Below are positions 51,185-59,209 of a stretch of 64,000 bases of DNA, in pieces. Source of the DNA: DATBLE01 sp963808815 (GTDB taxonomy: Bacteria; Actinomycetota; Thermoleophilia; Gaiellales; Gaiellaceae); the NCBI GenBank assembly GCA_963808815.1, contig CAWEGI010000003.1:62001-126000 (forward strand), written 5' to 3'. The first letter of the stretch is position 1, and the number at the start of each line of letters is the position of its first letter. The position numbers were made by a program, and so were the translations under genes. The notes beneath the pieces were generated by a model. The model was not told the origin of the DNA. It saw only the letters and a program-made list of their open reading frames with translations, and did no database searches.

Positions 51185-52138
51185 ATGGCGGGCCCGAGCC
51201 AAGAGATCGTCGCCAGCGGCGGACTGCCCGGCCGAACGGTCGTTGCCGTCGGCCTCGTCGCGCTGTTCGTCCTGGTCGGCGGTCTGGGCGTCTACCGGTA
51301 CGCACGCGGCTACTGGCTCTACCGCGGCTTCCCCGCCCCGACCGATCCGGCATTCGTCTCGTCGAAAGGCATGGTCGAGCGGATCTACGTCTCCAGCGCG
51401 GCGCTCGGGGGCCGCCGCCAGCCCGTCGACGTCTACCTGCCGCCGGGATACAGCCGCTCCCCGCGCCGGCGCTACCCCGTCTTCTACCTCCTACACGGCT
51501 TTCCCGGCCGGCCCGGGGCATTTCTGCAGACCGTGCGCATGGGCGTGGTCGAGGACATCCTCGTCGCGCGCCGGCGGATCCGGCCCGTGATCCTCGTGAT
51601 GCCCTTCGGATCGACCGGGACGTTCACCGACAAGGAATGGGTCGACGGCGTGCGGCCGGACGAGGGCTGGTCGACGTTCGTCTCGCGCGACCTCGTCCGC
51701 GCCGTCGACGCCCGCTACCGGACGATCCCGACCGGCACGGCCCGGGCGATCGGTGGTCTTTCCGAGGGCGGCTACGGAGCGATCGACATCGCCCTTCACC
51801 ACCCGCGCGAGTTCCGGCTGGTGGAGAGCTGGTCCGGCTACGAGCAGGCTGATCCGATCCGCTCGATCTTCGCGCAGGACCGCGCGCGTCTCGACGCGAA
51901 CAGCCCGCTGCTCCAGATCGGTCACGTGGCAGGGGCGCTCCGTGCCGCCGGCACGCGCTTCTGGTTCTACTCGGGCTCCGACGACCGCCTGCTCGGGCAG
52001 AACCAGCAGTTCGCCGCCGACCTGGGGCGGCTCGGCATCCCGCATCGCTTCCTCATTCGCCGCGGCGGGCACAACTGGGCGCTGTGGCGTGGCAACGCCG
52101 CCGTCGCGCTGCTCGCGGCTGCGAGGCACCTGGCATGA
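51185..52138 (+). CDS. Membrane-anchored esterase-D/antigen 85-type alpha/beta hydrolase 3
   Basis: A protein of 317 residues anchored by one N-terminal helix (TVVAVGLVALFVLVGGLGVY). Motifs are VDVYLPPGYSRSPRRRYPVF, LHGFPGRPGAF, nucleophile IGGLSEGGYGAIDIAL, SWSGYEQAD, YSGSDDRLLGQN and His in RRGGHNWALWRG. Third member of the family here, divergent from the other two. Its stop overlaps the start of the MprF-like gene (ATGA), suggesting joint function at the membrane. Confidence 0.87.
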   Translation: MAGPSQEIVASGGLPGRTVVAVGLVALFVLVGGLGVYRYARGYWLYRGFPAPTDPAFVSSKGMVERIYVSSAALGGRRQPVDVYLPPGYSRSPRRRYPVFYLLHGFPGRPGAFLQTVRMGVVEDILVARRRIRPVILVMPFGSTGTFTDKEWVDGVRPDEGWSTFVSRDLVRAVDARYRTIPTGTARAIGGLSEGGYGAIDIALHHPREFRLVESWSGYEQADPIRSIFAQDRARLDANSPLLQIGHVAGALRAAGTRFWFYSGSDDRLLGQNQQFAADLGRLGIPHRFLIRRGGHNWALWRGNAAVALLAAARHLA

Positions 52139-54231
52139 GAGCCGTCCTCCGAGCGGCGAGCCTCGGTGCAGCGCTGCTCGCGTGCCTGGCCGTGACGGTC
52201 GCCTCCACCGGCTGGCTCTACCTGCTGCGGTCGACGGGACCGTTTCGACCACGGATCGGCGACGCGCTGCCGTTCGACGAGCTCGCCCGCCACGACTCGA
52301 CCTCACTCGTCCTGTTCGTCTCGGTCTGGCTGGCGGCGGGTCTCCTCCTCGGCCTGGTCACGCGAGCGCTCGGCACCGAGCGCCTCACGGCGGCGGCGCT
52401 CCTCGCGCTCGGCGTCGGGCTCTGGGGCTACCTGGCGGTTGGCGTCGCGCTGCTCACTGTCCGTCAGATTGCGGCCCACGACGCGTTCGCCGCCGCGGCG
52501 TCGCTGCGCGCCGTCTACCTGCCGGCAGTGCTGGCGGGCCTCGGAGGCGCGCTGCTCGGCCGTCCGCGGCGAACGGAGAGCCCGCGCGGTCCGCTCTTGC
52601 TCGCCGTCGCAGTGGCCGTCACCGGCCTGGTCGGCGTGCTCGATGCCGTGCTGCCGGAACGGCCCGACACGCTGCTGCAGACGCTTGCACCCGAGCGGGT
52701 GCACCCACTGGCGAGCGCGCTCGTCGTCCCGCTCGGTCTCGCACTCGTCCTGGTCGCCCGCGGCCTGTCGCGGAGAAAGCGCCGCGCGCACCGGCTCGCG
52801 GTCGGGCTGCTGCTCGGGCTCGCGTCCCTCCACGTCCTGCACGGGTTCGACGGCGGGGCTGCGTTCGCGGCGATCGTCGCCGTCGCGCTCGTCGCCCGCC
52901 GGCAGGACTTCACCGCCCCCGGCGATTCGCCCTCGAACCCGCGCCTGGTCGGCCGCGCGGCCCTCGCGGTGGCGGCGATCGCCACCTACGCCGCGGCCGC
53001 ACTCTGGATCAACCGGATCTCGGCCGACCAGCCGTACACCCTCGGCTTCGTCGCCCGCGAGACCGGCCGCTCGCTCGCCGGCCTGTCGCTCGGTGGCTCG
53101 GCGCACGTCGGCGACTCGTTCGGCGAGTGGTTCCCGCTCTCGGTCTTCATCCTCGGCCTGGCCGCGGCCGCGTGGCTGCTCACCGCGTGGCTCGCGCCGT
53201 GGCGCTACCGCCTCGGGCAGGAGGCGCGCGAGCGGGAGACGGCCCGCTCCCTCGTCCTCGCCTGGGGCGCTGACACGCTCGCGCCGTTCGTGCTCCGTGC
53301 CGACAAGTCGTACTTCTTCAGCGAGGACGAGCGCGCGTTCCTCGCGTACCGCGTGGTCGGTGGGGTCGCGGTGGTCTCGGGAGACCCCATCGGCCCGCCC
53401 TCCGAGTTCGACCTGCTCGTCGAGCGCTTCATCGCCTTCGCCCGTTCGCGCGACTGGCGGATCGCGATCCTCGGCGCCTGTGAGCGCTGCCTCGACCTCT
53501 ACCGGCTGCACGGGCTCCACGCGCTCTACCACGGGGACGAGGCGGTGATCGAGACGGCTGCGTTCTCGCTCGACGGGCGACCCATTCGCAAGGTGCGCCA
53601 GTCCGTCCACCGGCTGCACGCCTCCGGCTACACGTCCACCGCGCTGTACCCACGCGAGATCGGGCCGGAGCTGCGTGGGCGGATCGAGGCGATCGCGCGG
53701 GCCTGGCGAGGCGCGGCTCCGTCCCGCGGGTTCGTGATGGCGCTGGACGCGTTGTTCCGGCTCGAGGGCGAGGACGCGCTGTTCGTGATCGGTCGCAACG
53801 CTGACGGCGAGCCGGAAGGCTTCCTCCACTTCGCCGTCTCGCAGCCGGGTTCCGCGCTCTCGCTCTCGTCCATGCCTCGCCTTCGGACGACGCCGAACGG
53901 GTTCAACGAGTGGCTCGTCTGCGAGACCGTGGAGTGGGCCCGCGCCCATCGCATCGAACGAATCTCGCTGAACTTCGCGCCGTTTGCCGCGCTGCTCGCA
54001 CCGCAGGCCGAGCTCTCGGCGGTTCAGCGCGTCGAGCGGAGGGCGCTGCTGACGCTCAAGGGCCATTTCCAGCTCGACAACCTCCTGCTCTTCAACCGCA
54101 AGTTCTTTCCGAGCTGGGAGCGGCGGTTCGTCGTCTACGAGCGCCGGCGTGACCTGCCACGGGTCGGAATCGCCGCTCTGGCCGCCGAGGCGTACCTCCC
54201 GTTCAGCGGTCGCCACCGGCATGAGCCGTAG
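52135..54231 (+). CDS. Multi-pass membrane protein with MprF/LysX-type C-terminal domain (DUF2156)
   Basis: A protein of 698 residues. The first half has about eight or more hydrophobic segments. The C-terminal half is a cytoplasmic GNAT-like DUF2156 domain with SYFFSEDERAFLAYRVVGGV, VVSGDPIGPPSEF and PNGFNEWLVCETVEWARAH, LTLKGHFQLDNLLLFNRKFF, as in MprF-type phosphatidylglycerol aminoacyltransferases. No lysyl-tRNA synthetase part is present. It likely modifies membrane lipid with an amino acid, changing surface charge. Coupled to the esterase gene upstream. Confidence 0.88.
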   Translation: MRAVLRAASLGAALLACLAVTVASTGWLYLLRSTGPFRPRIGDALPFDELARHDSTSLVLFVSVWLAAGLLLGLVTRALGTERLTAAALLALGVGLWGYLAVGVALLTVRQIAAHDAFAAAASLRAVYLPAVLAGLGGALLGRPRRTESPRGPLLLAVAVAVTGLVGVLDAVLPERPDTLLQTLAPERVHPLASALVVPLGLALVLVARGLSRRKRRAHRLAVGLLLGLASLHVLHGFDGGAAFAAIVAVALVARRQDFTAPGDSPSNPRLVGRAALAVAAIATYAAAALWINRISADQPYTLGFVARETGRSLAGLSLGGSAHVGDSFGEWFPLSVFILGLAAAAWLLTAWLAPWRYRLGQEARERETARSLVLAWGADTLAPFVLRADKSYFFSEDERAFLAYRVVGGVAVVSGDPIGPPSEFDLLVERFIAFARSRDWRIAILGACERCLDLYRLHGLHALYHGDEAVIETAAFSLDGRPIRKVRQSVHRLHASGYTSTALYPREIGPELRGRIEAIARAWRGAAPSRGFVMALDALFRLEGEDALFVIGRNADGEPEGFLHFAVSQPGSALSLSSMPRLRTTPNGFNEWLVCETVEWARAHRIERISLNFAPFAALLAPQAELSAVQRVERRALLTLKGHFQLDNLLLFNRKFFPSWERRFVVYERRRDLPRVGIAALAAEAYLPFSGRHRHEP

Positions 54232-54281
54232 GCCCGACGAAGGCTCACATTGAGCACAGGTGCCGGCACTGGAGCGGGGCG

Positions 54282-55166
54282 ATGAGCGTCTCCGTCGCCG
54301 TGGGGCTCGTCCTCGCCCTCGGCTCCGCCGCTGCGCTGAACTGGGGGTTCTTCACCCAGCATGGAGCGGCGTCGTCGCTGCCGCCGCTGACCGTCCGGAG
54401 GCCGCTGCGCTCGCTCCGGCTGCTCTTCTCGAACCCCCGCTGGCTCGCCGGTTTCGTCGCCGGGCTCGGCGGTTGGGGGCTCTACGTCGTGGCGTTGACG
54501 CTCGCCCCGCTCTCGCTCGTTCAGGCCGTTTCCGCCGGGGGAATCGGTCTGCTCGCTCTGCTCGTGGAACGGACGACCGGGGTGACACTCTCGCGCCGCG
54601 AGTGGACCGGCGTCGGTGTCTCGCTCCTCGGCCTCCTGCTCCTTGGCATCTCGCTCGCCGGACACACCGCGACCGGTCGGCACGGCTCCGCCTCCGCGGT
54701 CGGCCTCTGGATCGCCGCCTCGCTCGTCGGCGCGGCGCTCGCCGCGGCCCGCGTGCCCGGCGGAGTGGGTTTCGGCATCGCAGCGGGCGTCCTCTACGCG
54801 TCCGGTGATGTGGCGACCAAGGCGGCCGTCGGCGGTGGAGCGGCCGTCGCGTTCGTGGTCGCCGTGCTCGCCTGTCACGGCCTCGCGTTCGTCGCCCTCC
54901 AGCTCGGCTTCCAGCGCGGCGGCGCGCTCGCTACGGCGGGCGTGTCGACGCTCTTCACCAACGCGCTGCCGATCCTCGCCGGGACGGTGCTCTTCCACGA
55001 GGGGCTCCCCGGCGGCGTCCTCGGGGCGGTGCGGGTGGTCGCGTTCGTCGCCGTCGCCGGAGGGGCTGCGTTGCTGAGCTCCCCCGGCGAGCGCCCGCAG
55101 GAAGCGGAGGGAGCAGAGCGGGCGATCGCCTTGCCACCCGGCGTGGGCGCTCCTATCATTGACTGA
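54282..55166 (+). CDS. DMT/EamA-type membrane protein
   Basis: A protein of 294 residues with about nine or ten hydrophobic helices, starting MSVSVAVGLVLALGSAAALN. Sequence style (LAPLSLVQAVSAGGIGLLAL, VSTLFTNALPILAGTVLFHE) fits the drug/metabolite transporter superfamily, near the NIPA/DMT group. Substrate unknown. Its stop codon lies inside the TetR-type operator at 55159-55176 that precedes the next gene. Confidence 0.82.
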   Translation: MSVSVAVGLVLALGSAAALNWGFFTQHGAASSLPPLTVRRPLRSLRLLFSNPRWLAGFVAGLGGWGLYVVALTLAPLSLVQAVSAGGIGLLALLVERTTGVTLSRREWTGVGVSLLGLLLLGISLAGHTATGRHGSASAVGLWIAASLVGAALAAARVPGGVGFGIAAGVLYASGDVATKAAVGGGAAVAFVVAVLACHGLAFVALQLGFQRGGALATAGVSTLFTNALPILAGTVLFHEGLPGGVLGAVRVVAFVAVAGGAALLSSPGERPQEAEGAERAIALPPGVGAPIID

Positions 55167-55176
55167 CTAGTCAATC
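55159..55176. promoter_or_regulatory. Palindromic TetR operator, site 2
   Basis: TTGACTGACTAGTCAATC with the perfect palindrome TGACTAGTCA at 55164-55173. It matches the site at 44801-44818 at 16 of 18 positions. It ends 22 bases before the acyl-CoA dehydrogenase ATG at 55199. Probable binding site for the TetR protein encoded at 44801-45402. Confidence 0.75.
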
Positions 55177-55198
55177 GAGGCCAGGAAGCGAGACCCAG

Positions 55199-56386
55199 AT
55201 GTCGATCGCAGAGCGCGCCGTGGCCGGTGGCCCGGCCTTCTCCCTGACCGACGAGCAGCGGGCGCTGCGCGAGCTGGCGCACGACTTCGCCGAGAAGGAG
55301 ATCCGCCCGAAGGCGGCCGAGTACGACGTCAACATGACCCACCCCGCCGACGTGGTCGCGCAGGCGCACGCGGTGGGCTTGATGAACCTGCACGTCCCGG
55401 CCGAGTACGGCGGGCCCGAGCTGAGCCTTCTCGACGGCGTCCTCGTCGCCGAGGAGTTGAACTGGGGCTGCTCGGGGATCGGAACGTCCCTTGGCTGCAA
55501 CGGGCTCGGCGCCGGTCCGGTGATCACCGCCGGCACCGACGAGCAGAAGCGGACCTGGCTCGCGCCGCTGCTCGAGCAGCCGATCCTCTGCTCCTTCGGG
55601 CTCAGCGAGCCCGACGCCGGCTCCGACGTGGCGCGGATCAAGACGACCGCGACCCGCCGCGGCGACGAGTACGTCCTCAACGGCTCGAAGACGTTCATCA
55701 CCAACGCCGGCTACGCGGACTGGACGGTGGTCTTCGCCAAGACCGACCCGGGTGCCGGCCATCGGGGGATGTCGGCATTCATCGTCCCGATGGACACGCC
55801 GGGGGTGACGGTCGAGCAGCACCTCGACAAGATGGGCCAGCGCTCGACCGACACGTCCGCCTTCGCGATGGCCGACGCGGTCGTCCCGGCGGCCAACCGG
55901 TTGGGTGAGGAGGGAGACGGCTTCAAGATCGCGATGCAGACGCTCGACGGGACGCGGCCCGGCACGGCGATCGGCGCCGTCGGCGTGGCCCGCGCCGCAT
56001 TCGAGCACGCCTGCGACTACTCGAAGGAGCGCGTCACGTTCGACCAGCCGATCGCCATGCACCAGGGCGTCAACTTCCTGATCGCCGACATGGCGACGAA
56101 GATCGAAGCCGCCCGCCTTCTGACCTGGCAGGCTGCCTGGATGCTCGACAACGGGTGGGGGCGGAAGGCGACCCTCTACTCGTCGATGGCGAAGCGGTTC
56201 GCGGCCGACACGGCGATGGAGGTGACGACCGACGCCGTCCAGATCTTCGGCGGCTACGGCTACATGAAGGAATATCCGGTCGAGAAGCTGATGCGGGACG
56301 CGAAGCTGTACCAGATCTACGAGGGGACCTCGCAGATCCAGCGGCTCGTGATCGCCAGGGACGTCCTCATGCCCCGAGGCGACTGA
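55199..56386 (+). CDS. Acyl-CoA dehydrogenase
   Basis: A 395-residue FAD enzyme of beta-oxidation. It shows FSLTDEQRALRELAHDFAEK, LCSFGLSEPDAGSDVARIKT, ITNAGYADWTVVFAKTDP and FGGYGYMKEYPVEKLMRDAK, with the catalytic Glu in YQIYEGTSQIQRLVIAR. It is the first gene after operator site 2 and starts a run with an SDR, a second dehydrogenase and an enoyl-CoA hydratase. A strong hairpin surrounds its stop codon. Confidence 0.95.
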   Translation: MSIAERAVAGGPAFSLTDEQRALRELAHDFAEKEIRPKAAEYDVNMTHPADVVAQAHAVGLMNLHVPAEYGGPELSLLDGVLVAEELNWGCSGIGTSLGCNGLGAGPVITAGTDEQKRTWLAPLLEQPILCSFGLSEPDAGSDVARIKTTATRRGDEYVLNGSKTFITNAGYADWTVVFAKTDPGAGHRGMSAFIVPMDTPGVTVEQHLDKMGQRSTDTSAFAMADAVVPAANRLGEEGDGFKIAMQTLDGTRPGTAIGAVGVARAAFEHACDYSKERVTFDQPIAMHQGVNFLIADMATKIEAARLLTWQAAWMLDNGWGRKATLYSSMAKRFAADTAMEVTTDAVQIFGGYGYMKEYPVEKLMRDAKLYQIYEGTSQIQRLVIARDVLMPRGD

Positions 56387-56399
56387 CGTCGCCTCGGGG
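56372..56399 (+). terminator. 12-base-pair hairpin spanning the acyl-CoA dehydrogenase stop
   Basis: CCCCGAGGCGAC (56372-56383) pairs perfectly with GTCGCCTCGGGG (56388-56399); the 4-base loop TGAC contains the TGA stop codon. It ends 16 bases before the SDR start. Ribosomes finishing the dehydrogenase would melt it, so it may act as a translation-linked attenuator or mRNA stabiliser between the two genes. Confidence 0.6.
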
Positions 56400-56415
56400 A
56401 TAGGGTCTCCGGGCG

Positions 56416-57252
56416 ATGCCGCTCGAGATCGACCTTTCGGGACGCGTGGCCCTGGTGACTGGCGGCTCCCGCGGTCTCGGCCGCGCCGACGCGCTGACGC
56501 TCGCGCGCGCCGGCGCCGACGTGGTCATCGTCGACATCCAGGTCGAGTCGCAGACCACCGACCAGGAGGCCGAGCGGTACGGGCCGCTCGCCCAGGTCGC
56601 CAGGGCGCAGGGGCTCGTCTACACGGAGGCGACGGCCGAGGAGATCCAGGGGATGGGCCGGCGGGCGGGGGCGGTCAAGTGCGACGTCACCGACCGGGAG
56701 CAGGTGGCCGCGACGGTCGCGCGGACGGTCGACGAGTTCGGCTCGGTCGACATCCTGATCAACAACGCGGGCACGCTCGACCATGTCGCCCAGCTGGCCG
56801 ACCAGAGCCCCGAGCTCTGGGAGCGCGACCTGCGCGTCAACCTCACCGGAGCGTTCAACTGTTCCCAGGCGGTGTGGCCGCACATGAAGGAGCGCGGCTG
56901 GGGCCGGATCGTGAACATGGCCTCGGTCGCGGGCACGCTGGGCGGCTTCGGCCAGGCCAGCTACGCGACGACGAAGGCGGGGCTGCTGGGCCTGACCAAG
57001 TCGATGGCGCTGGAAGGCGCCCGACACGGGATCAACGTGAACGCGATCGTCCCGGGGATCATCGGCACCGAGGTCTTCTCGTTCGGGAACCCCGAGATGA
57101 ACGAGCGGATGATCAAGCGCACAGCGCTCCGCCGGGTGGGAGAGCCGCAGGACATCGCGAACGCGATCGCGTTCCTCTGCTCAGACCTCGCCGCCTACAT
57201 CACCGGTGTCGGCCTGAACGTCTCCGGCGGCATAGAGCTGTTCACGTTTTGA
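56416..57252 (+). CDS. Short-chain dehydrogenase/reductase
   Basis: A 278-residue NAD(P) oxidoreductase. The cofactor motif is VTGGSRGLGRADALTLARAG, the structural motif ILINNAGTLD, and the catalytic Ser and YxxxK are in NMASVAGTLGGFGQASYATT then KAGLLGLTK. It has an extra segment around residues 45-80 (QTTDQEAERYGPLAQVARAQ) typical of 3-hydroxyacyl/mycofactocin-type SDRs. Placement in the beta-oxidation run suggests a 3-hydroxyacyl-CoA dehydrogenase role (inference). Confidence 0.92.
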   Translation: MPLEIDLSGRVALVTGGSRGLGRADALTLARAGADVVIVDIQVESQTTDQEAERYGPLAQVARAQGLVYTEATAEEIQGMGRRAGAVKCDVTDREQVAATVARTVDEFGSVDILINNAGTLDHVAQLADQSPELWERDLRVNLTGAFNCSQAVWPHMKERGWGRIVNMASVAGTLGGFGQASYATTKAGLLGLTKSMALEGARHGINVNAIVPGIIGTEVFSFGNPEMNERMIKRTALRRVGEPQDIANAIAFLCSDLAAYITGVGLNVSGGIELFTF

Positions 57253-58406
57253 CCGTGGCCACGGGCAGCGGGATCTCGTTCACCCTGACCGCGGAACAGC
57301 GGGAGCTCCGGGAGCTGGCTCACGAGTTCGCCGCCAACGAGCTGCGGCCGGTCGCGCCCGAGTGGGACCAGCGCGACGACTTCCCGCCCGACCTGCTCGC
57401 CAGGGCGGCGCGGCTCGGCCTGACCACGTACTCGACCCCACGCGAGCACGGTGGCGCCGGCGTCGACGCGGTCACGGCAGCGCTCGTCGCCGAGGAGCTC
57501 TCGTGGGGCTGCGCCGGGCTGGCCGCGACGATCAACGCCACGCTGTTCCCGGTCCGGCCGCTGGTCCGGTTCGGGACGGAGGAGCAGCAGGCGCGGTACC
57601 TGCCGTGGCTGGCCTCGGAGGACGGCTGCCTCGCTGCGATCGCGTTCACGGAGCCGCAGGCGGGCTCTGACGTCAACGCGATGCGCGCCGCCGCCCGCCG
57701 CGACGGGGACTCGTGGGTGCTGAACGGCGAGAAGTGCTACGTCACGAACGGCGGGATCGCCGAGCTGACGATCGTCTTCGCGCGCTCCGAGGCCGGGATC
57801 TCCGCCTTCCTGCTGGAGGCGGGCGACCCGGGCGTGAGTCCCGGCCGCAAGGAGCGGAAGCTCGGCCTGCGCGCCTCGTACACCGGCTCGATCGTCCTCG
57901 AGGACGCTCGGATCCCGGCCGAGCGCCTGCTGGGCGACGAGGGCGCGGGGTTCGCGGTAGCGATGGACTTCTTCCAGCACTCGCGTCCGCAGGTGGCCGC
58001 CGGCGCGGTCGGCGTCGCCCGCGCCGCGTTCGAGTACGCAACCGACTACGCCCGCGAGCGGGAGGCGTTCGGCAAGCCGATCCTCAGCAGGCAGGGCGTC
58101 TCGTTCAAGCTCGCCGACATGGCGATGGAGATCGAGGCCGCGCGACTGCTCGTCTGGCGAGCGTGCGCGGCGCTCGACGCCGGCGAGGACGCAGGGCTGC
58201 TCGGCTCCTACGCCAAGGCGTTCGCCGCCGACGCGGCGATGCGAGTCGCGACCGACGCCGTCCAGGTCCTCGGCGGTGCGGGGGTCATGCTCGACCACCC
58301 CGTGGAGAAGTGGCTCCGCGACGCGAAGGTCTTCCAGATCGTCGAGGGCACGTCCGAGATCCAGCGGCACGTGATCGCCGGCTACCTGCGGCGCGGCGAT
58401 GTCTGA
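57249..58406 (+). CDS. Acyl-CoA dehydrogenase
   Basis: About 385 residues from TTG 57249, which overlaps the SDR stop; GTG 57255 is an alternative. It has FTLTAEQRELRELAHEFAAN, AIAFTEPQAGSDVNAMRAAA, VTNGGIAELTIVFARSE, LGGAGVMLDHPVEKWLRDAK and the catalytic Glu in FQIVEGTSEIQRHVIAG. A close relative of the gene at 55199. Its end overlaps the enoyl-CoA hydratase start by eight bases. Confidence 0.94.
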   Translation: MTVATGSGISFTLTAEQRELRELAHEFAANELRPVAPEWDQRDDFPPDLLARAARLGLTTYSTPREHGGAGVDAVTAALVAEELSWGCAGLAATINATLFPVRPLVRFGTEEQQARYLPWLASEDGCLAAIAFTEPQAGSDVNAMRAAARRDGDSWVLNGEKCYVTNGGIAELTIVFARSEAGISAFLLEAGDPGVSPGRKERKLGLRASYTGSIVLEDARIPAERLLGDEGAGFAVAMDFFQHSRPQVAAGAVGVARAAFEYATDYAREREAFGKPILSRQGVSFKLADMAMEIEAARLLVWRACAALDAGEDAGLLGSYAKAFAADAAMRVATDAVQVLGGAGVMLDHPVEKWLRDAKVFQIVEGTSEIQRHVIAGYLRRGDV

Positions 58407-59178
58407 CCCCGTGATCTCGCTGGAGCGGTTCCCCGACGCGCAGATCGCCGTCCTCACGCTCGACCGGCCGCCGTTGAACGCGATCGACGGACAGATGGTC
58501 GCCGAGCTCGCCGAGGCGACTGCGGAGCTGACCGCCGACGGCGAGACCCGCGCGGTGCTCGTGCGGAGCGCGCTCGAGGGCGTGTTCATGGCCGGCGCCG
58601 ACATCCACGAGTTCGAGCGGATCGCCGAGGAGGGGATCGACCGCGCGCTGCTGGCGCAGGAGGTCTTCAGCCGCTTCGCCGAGGTTCCGCAGCCGACGGT
58701 CGCCGCGATCAACGGGCATGCGCTCGGCGGCGGGCTCGAGCTCGCGCTCGCGTGTGACTTCCGCTTCGCCGCGCGGACCGAGGGCGCGCTGATCGGCCTG
58801 CCGGAGGTGCGGCTCGGACTGTTGCCCGGCGCCGGGGGGACACAGCGGCTGACCTGGCTCGTCGGCCCGGCCCGCGCGACGGAGCTGATCATGAAGGGGA
58901 TCCAGCTCTCGCCCGAGCAGGCGGCGGCGGACGGGATCGTGCACTTCCTGGTCGAGCCGGAGGAGCTGGAGCCGAAGGCGCGCGACTACGCGGTGCGGCT
59001 GGCCCGCCAGGCGCCGATCGCCCTGCGTGGGATCAAGCGCGCGATCAGGGCGGCGCAGTCGCCCGACGGACTGGCTGTCGAGGGCGAGGCGTTCCGCGAG
59101 GTGCTGGTCTCGGTCGACGCGCAGACGGGCGTCCGTGCGTTCCTGGAGGGCGAACGGCCCACCTTTTCGGGCGAGTAG
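58399..59178 (+). CDS. Enoyl-CoA hydratase/isomerase
   Basis: A 259-residue crotonase. Both catalytic Glu positions are present: GHALGGGLELALACDFR and GLPEVRLGLLPGAGGTQRLT; the oxyanion loop GADIHEFERI is also seen. It should hydrate trans-2-enoyl-CoA to 3-hydroxyacyl-CoA, the step after the dehydrogenases encoded upstream. With the SDR this gives dehydrogenation, hydration and a second dehydrogenation, but no thiolase is nearby. Confidence 0.94.
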   Translation: MSDPVISLERFPDAQIAVLTLDRPPLNAIDGQMVAELAEATAELTADGETRAVLVRSALEGVFMAGADIHEFERIAEEGIDRALLAQEVFSRFAEVPQPTVAAINGHALGGGLELALACDFRFAARTEGALIGLPEVRLGLLPGAGGTQRLTWLVGPARATELIMKGIQLSPEQAAADGIVHFLVEPEELEPKARDYAVRLARQAPIALRGIKRAIRAAQSPDGLAVEGEAFREVLVSVDAQTGVRAFLEGERPTFSGE

Positions 59179-59209
59179 TACGGCCTCCCTCGTGGGTACA
59201 CTTTGCGCC

